This document shows positions 47,248 through 60,235 of a DNA stretch of 64,000 nt, one piece after another. Numbering within the stretch: the stretch's first letter is position 1; each line of letters starts with the position of its first letter. A program made the position numbers and the translations under genes. The notes under the pieces are model-generated. The model searched no databases and was not told the DNA's origin. It saw only the letters and a program-made list of their open reading frames with translations. Where the stretch lies: contig JAQFVV010000354.1 in the NCBI GenBank assembly GCA_028023455.1, positions 496,001-560,000 of the forward strand, read 5' to 3'. This stretch comes from Epiperipatus broadwayi. Lineage: Eukaryota > Onychophora > Udeonychophora > Euonychophora > Peripatidae.

Positions 47248-47355
47248 TTACTTCCCCCAACTTCAAGGATGAGGTTATAATCTCTAAACTTAGTTATTAA
47301 AATGTGTTTTTTTATCTTCCTTTTAGCATGCAGTTGTGAATTATGTTTCAACTCA

Positions 47356-47538
47356 CTAGGAACATTCTCTGGAAATGTAGTTGTTATGAAAATCACAATC
47401 ATTTTTATTTTTCATGTCTATGCTAATATCTGGCCGCCAGACATGACTAAGTGCTAGAGCTTTTGCTCTGTTATTGTCCCATTGACTATCATGCAGCCAC
47501 TTTACTATATACTGCCTACCCTTGACTAAAATCAGCAA
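47356..47538 (-). pseudogene. Integrase zinc-domain remnant
   Basis: NRAKALALSHVWRPDISIDM on the minus strand matches the KA.AR..VWWPGID.DI signature that follows the HH half of the Gypsy integrase zinc domain. The catalytic core is missing. It lies between the protease remnant and the 3' LTR, the right order for Pol. Confidence 0.6.
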
Positions 47539-47990
47539 AAATTATCTTTCATAATGCAACCTTTGCATACTGATATTGCTTCTGGGTGTTTCTTTGTACT
47601 TTGGGAAGAAAACTAGAATGTTGCTTCAGCCATCCTTCTTGAATCTGCTTCATAATCCATTGGTAGCCATTATTTTCAGTTGTCTTATGAGCTACAATTT
47701 GATGTTTTATTCATATGTCTTTGTACTTCATTTTTTTATGTTTCTGGTCATCATGGATGTTCTCTGACCTTATTTTATTAATTACTGGCTTCTGGAAAGG
47801 TTTTTCTCTCTGAGTATATTTATTTGACACAAAAAGTTTATTTCTATCATGACTATTAATTTTTTTAGTAATTGTTATTTTTACTCCCATTTTGCTGAAC
47901 CAGTCGTCTTAATATGCAGTTGCTAGGGGCATGTACTACATATATAGTGATAGTACATTAATTTTGCCCTGACTTTCATTTATTTGCACT

Positions 47991-48500
47991 TCAACTATGT
48001 ATGCCATTTATTCTAATGGTATTACTGTCCATATCTAATGCCTTTAGGTCAGTTTTTTGTACAATAGGTCTTTTCCTATGTTTTGAAGTAACAGCATATG
48101 AATCGCGGACTGATATTAATGATACTCTGCTACCACTGTTAACCTCTATTGATATAAGCTGATAACATAGCTTTAGTTTTAATTTTGTCATCATAGGTGA
48201 ATATTTTTTAATATTGTATGCTGAATTGCCTGGCCCTGATATGAATGTTTATTACTTTCCCTGTTGGGATCATTATGTTTTTCTTTACACATGTTTTCCA
48301 TGTGCCATTTTTATTACAATTATTGCAGTATTCTCATTTATGAAAGAAATTGTAAGCCTTTTGGCCCTTTTTCCCACAAAAAACATATTAACTGATTTTT
48401 ACTGTTAGCACTGTTCTCATTACTCTTAGACAAATCTTTACTTTTGTTTTTAGAAACGTCTGTTTGCGATTTGCTATTACTCTTGAACTCGGCAAATTTT
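47991..48500 (-). pseudogene. Zinc knuckle and protease remnants of the decayed Gypsy
   Basis: Around 48290-48400 the minus strand reads, over two frames, VFCGKKGQKAYNFFHK then YCNNCNKNGTWKTC, a degenerate CCHC knuckle. Downstream, ISIEVNSGSRVSLISV (48194-47991) is a retropepsin site in which the catalytic aspartate of D-S-G has become asparagine. The protease would therefore be inactive even without the frame breaks. Confidence 0.65.
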
Positions 48501-48528
48501 TGCGATTGTTCAAGCATGAGTTCAAAAG

Positions 48529-49011
48529 CTATCCCACAAAATTTATAGCCTCAATATAATTTAAATTGCCAATAGCCAATAATTGTTGCTGTAAATTATC
48601 ACTACATATACCAGTAAGAAATTGTTCCAGCGGGTTTTTATCTAGGAAACATCCATAGATGCAATTTTTTGGTAGATTATGGACAGCACTATTGTAATCT
48701 TTTGTACTTTCATCCAAACCTTGGTTTTGAGCTCAGATTTGTAGTCTAAAAACATGCCTAGAGGGTTGCAGGCTAAAATGGTTTGATGAATGCTCTTTAA
48801 CCTGATCATATGTACAATATTCAGAAGTTAGAGGTTCAGTGAATCCACAGGCTATCTCAATAACTCCTTTCCCAGCAAAGCATAATAATGAAGCAATTTT
48901 ATACTTATCATCTTTAAATTTATTAATGAATAAGTATTTTTCTACATGTTGAACATAAAAGGGCCAACTGCTTGACTCACTGACAGTAAATTCACCGATT
49001 GTTACTTGCAT
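48529..49011 (-). pseudogene. Gag of the decayed Gypsy (one TGA)
   Basis: The ATG at 49011 starts MQVTIGEFTVSESSSWPFY; the frame carries VEKYLFINKFKDDKYKIASL, CTYDQVKEHSSNHFSLQPS and, after a TGA at 48733-48735, DESTKDYNSAVHNLPKNC and LEQFLTGICSDNLQQQLL. The order (y..n...d..K.a.LL, then F.....E....Y...L..L...C.....l...l..GI....LL) is that of K02A2.6-type Gypsy Gag. The TGA falls where relatives have the arginine of an F..R.Q motif, which fits CGA turned into TGA. Gag would form the particle shell. Confidence 0.75.
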
Positions 49012-49084
49012 TGTCTAGTCTTTTATCTAAATTTAACCATTTAATATAATTAACAGTTCAAATCAAGACTACAACTGTGCTAAT

Positions 49085-49808
49085 TGCTATGTCTAGCTAA
49101 TCTAAGAGAGCACTTCACACAAGTACATATCACTATTAACCGTTAATATTTAAATAATTTAATATGCAATCCATGGCATTTTAATTATTTATATATATAC
49201 AATTATTTAGCATAATAAGGCTGAAAGGCATACATAAATAATAATTTAGATCAATATGACCTGTAAGAGTCCTAGTTGGCTGTTCTCACATTCAGAGGCC
49301 GTTTTTTACACTTGAAGTCACTGTACCATGGAAGATGATCTCCAATATATATGAACATGTGCACAGGTGAAGCTCCAAGAATCCAGCATCCTCTTGTTCA
49401 TCAAATTAGTACTGAGATATTCATTGTTCAATCCCCGAAGTTGATTCGCTAGTTCTCCTGTCCATCCACTCAGGCTTCATTTTAATCACCATGCAAGAAT
49501 TTACATTGTTATCTTTCTGACTTTAATTAATGAGTTATTCTTATAGTGTGTCATTTATCTTATAAAGGAAATGTTACTCAAATTCCTTTAATTATTTTAT
49601 TTCATTAATGGACATATTCAACTCTCATTAATTGGACTATTATCCATTATAGAAAATTATCTTTTTCTAATTTTAGTTATAAATCTTTTACTTACTAATT
49701 TTAAAAGAATAAGTCTTTTACAATTTTTTAATTTATTAAACTTATTTTTTGTCTCTATAAGTTTATATCTATATATGTATGTGCATTTAAGCATACACAT
49801 ACATATCA
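49085..49808 (-). repeat. 5' LTR of the decayed Gypsy
   Basis: 724 bases aligning with 46494-47247. On the minus strand the Gag start codon lies about 74 bases past it; TTAGCACAG directly after the LTR may be the remains of the primer site, like the same word in the old element at 44.39 kb. Confidence 0.85.
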
Positions 49809-50046
49809 ATATATAACATCAATATACAGTATATTTAAACTGTTACAATCAGATACTATACAACTAAGAAATGTGTAGAACTCCAAATTCCTAATGTGTA
49901 AATTTAAACTTTAAAAACAGAATAAAATATCTATTAACACCTTTTTAAATGCACATCCGCTCAATAATTCTAGACATATATGAAATATAATTTAATTTCA
50001 CATTAATTTGTGCTTGGATTAAAAATTATCATAATCATTTTTGACC

Positions 50047-50181
50047 ATTATCAATCCACTGCAGAATGAAGATCTTTTCTAGTTTAATCCAGTTTCTGTG
50101 ATTTCTAGCCTTTTTCCATTACAACTTAGCAGTAGATTTCCTTACTTCATTCGCCCATCTCACATGTGGTTTTTTTCTCGG
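50047..50181 (-). pseudogene. C-terminal remnant of an RTE-like LINE ORF2
   Basis: The minus strand reads RKKPHVRWANEVRKSTAKL, a stop, then WKKARNHRNWIKLEKIF. The pattern RPR.RW.D.I......W...A.DR..W..LEEAF is the end of the reverse-transcriptase protein in RTE-type and related LINEs. Nothing else of the element was seen. The flanks (49814-50046, 50182-50748) hold no gene. Confidence 0.6.
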
Positions 50182-50748
50182 TCTTTACAGATTTGATAAA
50201 ACTTACAACTTCTTTGCATTAATGCTAATTTAGGGTTTAGATAAAAATGACAACTTGTATCCAATTCCCATGTTGCTACCTGGTCAATAAATGAATCATT
50301 GAAACTCAAAATGAAGCTTTCTATTAGCTGTGTTTTTCTTAAAATAAAATTACATTTTCAAATGCAATTAAAATTTTATTTGTAATATTTTTAATAAACC
50401 TATAATCAATCGATGATTATTAAATTTGTAATGTTGAGAATATATCGTTTTTATTGAGAAACTAACTCAGGTGACCATAATATGTCTGATTCGACTGAAG
50501 AATTTAATTAATAAAGAACGACTATTTTGCTAATTTAATGATAGTCAAAAATGTTCCATTTTTATCTTACTTCCACGGTATTAATACAATGATTGAATTA
50601 TCCATATAGCAGTTTGGAGGTTAAATAAAAATGGACCATTTTGTCTAAATAAAAAAATAGTATAAATACAAAAAGAGGCACGCTTTGTAAACTTATTTAA
50701 ATTATTGTAATTATAAATTTATTTAAACGCACATTGATTACGTAAGTA

Positions 50749-50875
50749 ATATTTACTAAGATCGTAAAACCTCAAGAGTATGCGCGTGAAAATGCGAAGG
50801 TAGGAACCTGTAGAGGTCCCTACCTTCGCATTTTTACGCGTACACCCTTGAGGTTTTATGGCCTCAGTAAATATT
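50749..50875. repeat. 127-nt hairpin with CpG-rich stem
   Basis: Two 60-base arms (from AATATTTACTAAGATCG and its partner ending GTAAATATT) enclose the loop CCTGTAGAG-type sequence. The arms contain TGCGAAGGTAGG and its inverse. About ten positions differ and all I counted are transitions. It could be a very small MITE or a source of structured RNA. Confidence 0.75.
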
Positions 50876-52367
50876 AAATTATTGTAATAAGCCTGATCTA
50901 TGAATTAAGACATGAATATTCAGAGTAATTTTCTTCTCAAATGTTATTATATATATATACGCACACGCACATTTCTAATAATTCTAATAACATTAAACTG
51001 TAATCCCTTATTCTGAAAATTTTTAAGACATTTATATAAATGTTATTAGCAAATATATTTCCATTTCAACATTTGATTTAAAGTATATTTCTTATCTCCT
51101 TTTTGTTATGTTAAATTTAACAAAATCATTAATATTTATTTACTTTTTTTATTTTAGTTAGCCTGAAACCTGATTATAATAGTCAAAATGTTGAATAAAA
51201 AATATTAAAATAGATTAGAAGATTAAAATTTTAAAGAGGTGTCTTAATGTCTCTTTCAGTTTTCTCTTAGGGAATTTTAAGTAATTATAAAATAGTTCTA
51301 AATTATTTAAGTAAATCTAAAACATTTATCATTTCAGGTCTTTCAAATACTGTGCAGCCGGGCACTATTTTTAAAAAATTGATTTCTAAATATAAAGTTA
51401 CAGCAGACATGCCGCATATAAATTATATGTGTTCTATTTAAATTCTTTCCCCGAAGGCAGCTTGAACTAATAAACTAAAGAATGATATATATAACTAGAG
51501 CAATTATTTTCACCCTGCTTTAAAGCCATATAATTTAAGCTTGCATATTTAATAAATACTAGCTGGTGCGTTATATAAAGTACCCATTTACTGAGCAACT
51601 GATTTGCCGCTTTAGCGTTTATCAGTGAAGATTTGAATTCAATACTTAAACTAATGCACTTATACATTTAGAAGCTATACTATTGAAGTTAATAAAATCC
51701 ATGTTTCAAACTCGAGCTAACTTACTTGAATAGCTAAATAAAATCTGATACCAGGATCAGTTTCTGTATAACATCAGATCTCTTACTTATTTACTTATGG
51801 CCATTCAAAAACAGTTATTTTTATTATACCTTAAAGTTATCTACTGTCTTATTGGACACCAGATGGCATAAGTTAAAAAAAATTCCAAATTGCTAGACTG
51901 AATAGTATAAAAGACTAAAAGGTTTCTGCTAGATGTTTAAAATGCATCAGTTTCAGGGTTGAATCCTAGTCTTGCCTGATAAAGGCAAATGTTGGAAACC
52001 AGTCATTATGGGGATGGGATTTTAGAACATTATATCATCAGGTCTTCATTAACTACTCATATTTAGAGTAGATGGTTCTGGAAAGGAATGAAGGCAACTG
52101 ATCTTGGAAGTATGTAAAAAAGCATGCAAAGTATCATGGGATGTATCATTGGTATATATTATTAGAAGTAATAATGTGAAAAATATTGTGTGAGGTAAAT
52201 TTTGAAAAGAATGTTTTGCAGAATAAGAGCATTTGTATTTAAATATTATACATTTTTGTTTACTTATTCATATTTTTTATTGTATTATTTGTTTTAAAGT
52301 TATTGTATGTATACAGTCACTACACACACACACACACACACACACATGTATATATAATTGTTGGTTT
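50876..52367. other. Unassigned segment with a possible tRNA-derived SINE
   Basis: At about 51955-51975, AGGGTTGAATCCTAGTC resembles a polymerase III B box, with TAGACTGAATAGTATAAAAG upstream at A-box distance. The run ACACACAC lies at 52323-52346. No gene seen. Confidence 0.3.
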
Positions 52368-52869
52368 TGACAAACTAAACTTAATCCTGTTGAAAAAAAC
52401 ATTTCAGCACATCACTACACTACTGGTCGATTTCTCAGCCAATACAAGGTGCTGAAATGTTATGCTAGTTGAGCAATCTGGTACAAAGGAGGTTCTGAAA
52501 GGTTTTTCAATAGTGTTTGCTTTCATTAGTTAAGACTGGGGATTATGTATAACAGTTACAATAATATTCTATTTTTTATATTACATATATTTGTCTTAAA
52601 ATTCTTTATCTATATGGTTTTTAAGATGAATAAGTAGTGGATTCTTTTGTGATAATTTAAATTAGGCCTTATGTAAATAGGGCTGTGCCCCCATCTGGAT
52701 TACAATGATTCATCATTGTTTAAAACAGTTAGTAGACATGATAACCCTTATATACATCCAGAGTACCTAATGGAAGTGGTTATTTTTTTAATCATTTTGT
52801 AGTGGCTGAACAATATAGTATAGAGAGATTGCTGAAATGTTTTTCAACAGCATTAGGTTTTTTTAGTCA
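52368..52869. repeat. Foldback with 40-base arms
   Basis: Left arm contains CCTGTTGAAAAAAACATTTC (from about 52386); right arm is its inverse (about 52831-52869). A third partial arm copy lies near 52485-52550 (GGTTTTTCAATAGTG). No coding region. Confidence 0.55.
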
Positions 52870-53228
52870 ACATCGGAGATTACATATATATTTTAACAAC
52901 TGTATTTACTATATTACATATATATGCAATAGAAAATCATAAAACATTACAAAATTCACCAAAAAAACAAAGCTTTATTAAAATTCTTCCGCAATTATGG
53001 TTTTATCTATTAACCAATAGATCTTCTCAAGTGAAATTCAACAAGGTACAAACAGCACACATAACAATAATGGAAACATAAGTTAAATAAACAATAATAG
53101 ATTTAAATATGCTAAAATGCAGTTAAAGGCGAAGCTAAAATGAGAATTATAATATTAAAGTGGTTTAGCACTTTGAGGAGTTTCTATATACTCATAATCA
53201 CAGCTAAAGAATTATCTGGGAAAACATG

Positions 53229-53328
<100 letters not shown>

Positions 53329-53349
53329 TTAAAAATATGTATATTATGA

Positions 53350-54134
53350 ATTAAAGGGCCCATTATTGGTGAGGGAAAAGCATGATTTCTTTCAATTTAT
53401 GGCATAGGTATTATTAACTATATACCAGGCCTCCCTGATCATACATTTGGTGTCATGTCATTCTGTACATGCAATAGAGGCAGAGAAAGTTGGTCAATGG
53501 ATGTTTGGTGCTCTAGAAAAATTGAACTTTGTTTGGGCTTATCAATGGCTCTTCTGCATAGATACCAATGTTGAGAGATAAGTGCAGAAAGGTGTACATG
53601 AGATTCACCATAATATAATGCTCAGCATCTAGGTTAAGGGCATATGATTTTGTATACTGTGTGAGGTGCCTGATCAGAGTCTAATCAATATTCATAGTTA
53701 TTAATTAATCTGTTGGTTGGGGAGATGTGAGGATACAGAAGTATAAACAGAATGAAAAAAAGTTTTAAGAAAATTTTTAGTTAGCAAAGGGATATGTGGG
53801 AGGAGAAGTCAGGGTCTGTTATCTTTGTGTGGCTTGAGATTTATGGTAATATTGCTTTACCTTTCTAGTGAGATGGCTACATTTAAATCCTATACTAGTA
53901 AAGTATTTAAGTATTATTCAGTGCAAATTTTTCAAGATTTATGTAAGTGATAGTTTTGGAAGAAAAATGAAGATAGACCTACAAATTTATGAGAGTACAG
54001 TTAGATTAATTTCAGATGTGTAAAGTCTCAGATTTCAAGAGAGTTAATACACTGTGTAATTTAAATGATACATATCTCTTTGTAGCAGATATCTAAATAT
54101 TTCAGTTCATTGTGTAAAATTGTCCAGACAATAG
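53350..54134. other. Unassigned segment beside the Penelope-like remnant
   Basis: It may hold the decayed rest of that element, but no motif could be read with confidence. Confidence 0.3.
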
Positions 54135-54400
54135 TCAACAATAATGCAGATTGTGCTTGAGGTCTGATTTAATGTTGATGATAACTGATATGAGTCTGGC
54201 AATAAAAACATTGTTGACATAGCAGGTGTAGATGAGGTTGGGGGTAATACTAAAGTATCTAGAAAGGAGCTTATCCTCAAACTGATTTAAATATATGCTG
54301 GACAGAATTCCACTGAGAAATAACCCCATGGTCACTCATCAGTCATGCAGTCATGGGATAGTATTACCCATTAAATGTGGTGATAGTGTTGTCATCCAAT
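54135..54400 (-). pseudogene. Penelope-like reverse transcriptase fragment
   Basis: The minus strand reads MTMGLFLSGILSSIYLNQFE, then DKLLSRYFSITPNLIYTCYV and NNVFIA. Upstream in another frame is TFNG, stop, YYPMTA. Together these match the Penelope-type pattern FTFNN.YY.QT.G..MGSPLSGILSNIYL..FE......P....RYVDD.F. The catalytic YVDD has become YVNN and the start is out of frame, so the copy is dead. Penelope-like elements encode RT, sometimes with a GIY-YIG nuclease; none was seen. Confidence 0.72.
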
Positions 54401-56798
54401 CAGATAGGAAAATCAGATATGATGTTGATTCCTACCTGAGAATAATTGCTTTTTGAAAATTTGGCTTAAATAATACTGATAAAATTTTTTTGATTAATAG
54501 AGCCACATAATTACATGATATCTAATGAAGCAATTTTATATTCTAATTCTAATTTGGAGAGTCTAATATGATTTATAACATTGAAAAATGATATAATTGT
54601 GTAGATCCTATAGCCAAGTTGGTCCATAAGCTATTGGTTGACCATTTTTATAATAATTTTTTGCACATAACAAATTTATATAAAAATAGCATTTCTTGTT
54701 TATTCATAATATTCCTATCAAGTTGTGTGCATGTATCTATGAATAAGTATGTAGGTAATGGTTATTGACTTTTGAATAATGTTATGAGCTACTTTAATAT
54801 ATATATATAGTGAGAGTACCACATGAGCCTCATCTAAACCAATTTGTTTCTTTGTGAATTTAACTGTGCCTATATTGAATCATTAGATATAAATAACATA
54901 CACCTATCTTAAGCTTTTCATATATCAGCTATATACATAAATTAATTAGTATTAAAAGAATAATTCTAAAAATGAATAATTCTAATTTGTTTATACATAC
55001 ACATAAATGAATGTTTACAACTAATAGTATTTTTTTTTTATTAACTAAAACTTGACATTTGACAAAGCCTTAAGTCAACATTGCATTTTTATCAGTTGAA
55101 ACAAAGGAAATAAATGTTTGAGGTTCATTACAAATTGTATATTTTAAACAATAGAGAGTGTGCACATGATTATGTGATATGCTTGCAGAAATTAATCCAG
55201 TATAAAAAGGAACTAATATTGTTATAACAATAATCTTCTATTTAGTTATCAAGGCAAGAACTATGTCTGTAAATTTAAATGTGTTTGAATTTAGAACACA
55301 TTTAAGAAAAAAAGAAGATTCACTATTTTTAAAACTGTCTTCAAGTAATTAATTTACTTATTCTTAATATTATAAAGAACTATAAAAAATAATCATTGAA
55401 ATTGACAAGGTTATAAAAGTTATCAATGTCTTCAAAATGAGTTTACAAAATATATGTTTAAAAAGACAAAAATTTATAAAGATGTTCTTTGGCTAGACAA
55501 TTTATGCCAATGATTTCTTCTGATGTTTTAAACCTGAACATGTAAATTTATTCCTACTTAATCCCTAAAGGATAATCATCGTAATTTCCACTAAAAAAGT
55601 TGCCTTAATAATGGAGTATTATATTGAAGAAGATTTTAAATATTTTACTATGCAAATATTTAAAAGAATGAATATTTGGATTACCTCTTCAAAGGATGAT
55701 CAAGGAACTTTACCTTTCAACATTCATCATCATTTTATTTCGTCTAAGGAGGAATGTGAAACCATTATTCTTTTGCATCTTGGAATACTTCGTTGTGCAC
55801 TTTAATAACTCTTAAACTTTATTTCCTTTGTGGATAATTATATTTACATGGAGAAATTATTTCATATATTAAATTGATTTTAACAGAATAAGTGGAGAAC
55901 TGATAAGATGAACATTTTATTTTTATTTATTTAATAAAATTTAGATGTTGATATTTTGATATATGCTCTGATGAAAGTGATGGCTGACTAAGGTAAAAGT
56001 TTTTAAATTATTTCAATTTGGAAGTAAGTTTTATTATATTCCAAATTGAACCTTACCTGACAATTATCATAATTTCTTTTTTTTAAACAATAACATAATT
56101 AATATCAGAATACATTCTATTATTAATCTAGTGTGAATGGATGTTATCTTATAAAGACATATAACACACACTGAATCATTTTAATGACACAATATGTAGA
56201 TTTATAATGTATGGTGGTATTATTTATTGTTCACATGATTTTAAATTATATATATGTAAATAATTATATTATGTTTTTTCTGAATCTTAAATAGTTTATT
56301 ATTGTATATATATATATAAGCACAGATTATAATTCTAAATTGTAATATTTTTATTATTTATGTGATAATATTTTTGTTTCTATTATGGATTAAAATGTGT
56401 TAAACTTGATTTTAAAATTAAACAGGTCTCGTTTGTTTATTTTATTTAGTCATTTTATAAAACCAATAATTATAAATATACATACTCACGCATATATATA
56501 TATATATATATATTGAATCAACTTAGTGATTTAATATTTATAAAAAAGTATAGCTTATACTAAATTTATCATTACTATGGGATATTTGTGGAAATGCCTG
56601 AAGAGAGTCAGTTGCAATTTCTACTCTGAGCTCCAATTCCGAGAGTAACGAGGTTATTAATAGAGGAGTGGATTGGATTATATTTTAAATCACATCATCC
56701 ATGGCATTCTATATGAAGACTCAAAGTCTGACTATAGGTAGATGTGACTTCCTCAAGTCCTGAAAAGGATCGTCCCATTATAATATATATATATATAT
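54401..56798. other. Unassigned AT-rich segment
   Basis: Several TA microsatellites (for example 56303-56318, 56492-56511, 56782-56798). No gene or element was recognised; the open stretch at 55611-55805 has no motif. Confidence 0.4.
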
Positions 56799-59700
56799 TG
56801 TAACCCTCCAAAGTGTGGTCAACTACATAATATCACCAAAACATCAGTGCACTGAGAATCGTAACCTCGATCACTAATCAATTCCCGCTACACATTGTCA
56901 GCTATTAAGTGCTATATCCAAAAGCATATTATGCTATCTATTTTATGCACCGAAGACCACAACCAACATCTGGAGCAACTTACCACAGACCAAACCAATG
57001 ATCTAACATAAACTTTTATGATTTAATTTGATCGCAGCCAGGGTGTACCGCGAAGACCTATCATAGTAGTATGATAAAATACAGTAAACAAATTATAAGT
57101 GTAATGTTATTATGTTACAAACCTTAATTTGCGATTTTTATTGTATGAGACCCGATGGCCGACCGTGTACAAGATGGCATAATTTGTGGAACTACATAAG
57201 ATTATGAAATTTTAAACAATCTATATGATTTTTAATACAAATGCTAGTCCAGGTAAAGCTTTGCAATAAATAAACATAAATACTTGGGTTCTTTTTTATA
57301 GTTTACTATATCACTGAGACTCTTTTTATACTGACAAATGACAATTTAAAATGTTAAGTAAATATATTCAATCTTATCATTATTTGGAAAAGCTGTTTAC
57401 AGGTTTACTAATCTATTTGTATTGTATACTATAATCAACTACGGAAAGCCAAAATGATGGAAAAGGTAAATGGGATTTTATTGTACCCTACACATCATAA
57501 ACTACCAAAGACTAAAAGCATCCAAATGTTTTCTCAAAATATCACTAAACTCTTATAACATGTTGACGATAGTATGTACTTCAATGTATGCTCTATCCAA
57601 GGTTTATGATTTCTGATTGTACGAATGACACATAGCAACGGCACAGTAAGTTTAATTATAAATCAACGTTTATTTACAAATTTATGAATAATAAATAATT
57701 AATTCTAATGTTATAATTAAAGACATAAATAAACAAATAAAATAAATAAATTATAATTCCATCGACTTTCTTCAATAACATATCTTAGGTACGGTTTTAA
57801 AAACCTAATCATACCTTATTTCAATTTGATATAATGAATCTTGAGCAAATTATACTAAATTCAACATCAACTCATGAAATATTTAACATCATTTCCAGAT
57901 TCAATAAATCCATACCGTAAAATTATAATAATATAATAAATAATATTATATCTATAGGATTTAGCGATAATGCAATCATTAAATAAAGTGAAAATTTAAA
58001 CTTACACTCCGGTAAATAATAATCAACCGACAGTTAATTATTAGGAAGTAACTTGAATAGAATTGTCCTGCTACAATTTGATGATCTAACTTGTAAATTA
58101 TGCTTACAGATGGAAGAAGATGATTTAGCAGATTAACTAAAATACTTTGCCCAACTTATATCTATGAAGTAAAACATATTCCTGTGGATGCGTTCATCTA
58201 CACATAGGAATTAAATAATACTAAACGCTTTGTGGATTGATACACCATCATAAAATAATACGTATAATTACACAATTCCGCGGATTAACCACCAGCGCTG
58301 GAATGAGTGTAAAATACAACAATGGCAATTAAATAATCTGCGGATTAACCACCGGCACAGATTAATGCCTTTCAACATTAACAAACAACATTACTATTTA
58401 TCTCATATTAAAGTGCAAAATCATCCTCCTCAGTTATTCTGATCATTCAGAAAACACTAACACTTTAGCAAATGTGGGTTCTTGCATAATAAATGTTACA
58501 CTAATCAGGACAACTAATGTACTAGCTTATCTTGCTTAAATAAAACATGTGTAATGCAATATAAGTAATATTAGCATAGGAATATAAATCTGGAAAGACT
58601 CACAAAATACCTCATAAAGATTGATACATCTCATGAATTCATTTAGTACTTTTCAAGCTTTTTTCGCAAGCGCTATTCTCTTGAATAAGTATTTTATTCA
58701 ACCCCTATTAACTTAAACTTAATAGAATATAACTTATGAACTTCACATGCAAGTTCATATAACGATAAAATTAAAGTAATGAATTATTCATCAACTACAT
58801 AAAATCTAACAGGTGTGTGTGATATAATTTAAATGTATAGCATTTTATAGTTCAATACATGAATTTTAGCAGGTGTGTGTGTCACAAATTAGATTATATA
58901 GCATTTTATAACGACAAATATGATCCGTGAAATCCATGTACGATGTGTTGAACAATAAATGTACGAAGTAATAGCTATAATTATAATTGAATTCCATACA
59001 TGTAATTTTATCCATTTGTGTTAGTTATTATAATCACTATTAGATTAACGATTTTACGTGGCTCCATAAACAAGAAACAATTTCAAAAATATGATACGCA
59101 GAACTTAAATGAAAATGTTTTTCATAAGTTATTAATTTCTACATTTCTCTATTAAAATGTTCCAAGTTTATCACATCCATGCTAAATATTTATTTATCCA
59201 TGCTTAAATCCAGGAATAATAATTACAGCAATTAATTTAATCATTCCAAACTGACGATAAAATTAGGAAATAGCTTTGATTAATTATTTGAAGACTGTTT
59301 ATTATCCAAATGGCAAACAAATTAACTAGCAAATATATTACTGGCATTATAAAGTTAAATATCAATCAATACTATATTTTTATTAGAATTAGAAAGGAAA
59401 TATTAAACTATGTTGATAACTTTAACATTTTGCTTTAATTTAAACTTCTTCTTTTTTTAAAAAACAAATTTTCATATTTATAAAACTTCTGTAATTAAAA
59501 TACTTATTTAATTTTTCCAAATTGTAGAACAATAAACATTTTAAAACATACCAAATTCTTGCAATTAATTCTTTTAAACTGGGAAGCTCCGACATTTTAA
59601 ATGTAATATTGGGAAATTATTACCGGTGATTTGATCCACTTGGCCAGCCAACTTGAACAGACTTTTAAATTTAGCAATTCATCTTATAATTAAATACCAC

Positions 59701-60235
59701 GATATTATTTTTATGTTTATAGAAAATTAGTGGTAATCCGTTTACTTATTAACTATTTTAAATAAGCTTATCAAAATTACACCATTTGCCTTTTACCATT
59801 TTCTTTTCCTTCTCTCTCCCTCCAAAAGCAAACTAACAGACGATCTTCTCTTAAATTCGCGCTCTTTTCTTTTTTTTACATTGAGATGCTTACGTAATTA
59901 CTGTATTTATTTTTAATAATTTATTTTAACTGAACAAATGATTTTGTTAATTCAAATGAAATAATTTTTAAGATCATTTTAAACAAATAAAACAAAATAT
60001 TATATTTTAATACTATTTTACCAAATTTAATGTGTTGTCAAAAATTTTTAAAAAGTTAAACATTCTGATAGGAATTAGTATATGGAATGAAGCAAATTTA
60101 AATTTATTAAAATAATATAAGAGAGTAATCTGTTCAAAGTGCAAATCAAGCCAATCAAATCACCAAAGAAGACAGAGAAATTTTTTATACTAGTTACATC
60201 AATTATTATATTTTATGCTAAAATATATGGTTACA
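56799..60235. mobile_element. Possible solo LTR or other insert, TGTAACC...GGTTACA
   Basis: The block begins TGTAACCCTCC just after a TA repeat and ends ATATGGTTACA just before another TA repeat, so 7-base inverted termini sit within ATAT flanks, as expected for an LTR inserted in TA repeats with a 4-bp duplication. It contains imperfect repeats around GCGGATTAACCACC (58170-58380) and a 63-base tandem repeat at 58806-58925. No Gag or Pol motif and no sequence match to the other LTRs was seen. The flanks being microsatellites, the ends could be coincidental. Confidence 0.35.
58806..58925. repeat. Two-unit tandem repeat of about 63 bp
   Basis: Units begin AACAGGTGTGTGTGATATAA and AGCAGGTGTGTGTGTCACAA, and both contain TATAGCATTTTATA. 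Function unknown. Confidence 0.65.

Larger units (their letters stand above)
46489..49813 (-). mobile_element. Decayed Ty3/Gypsy element, minus strand, ATATA duplication
   Basis: LTRs at 46494-47247 (3' LTR) and 49085-49808 (5' LTR) share long stretches, for example TGCACAGGTGAAGCT and TAATTAATGAGTTATT. ATATA at 46489-46493 and 49809-49813 is the target duplication. Between them, read on the minus strand, come Gag, a zinc knuckle, a protease remnant, a short integrase remnant and a purine tract (about 47248-47262, TTGGGGGAAGTAA) abutting the 3' LTR. Reverse transcriptase is deleted. This is a different Gypsy lineage from the one at 11.3-21.6 kb, because it has a zinc knuckle and short LTRs. 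Confidence 0.85.
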
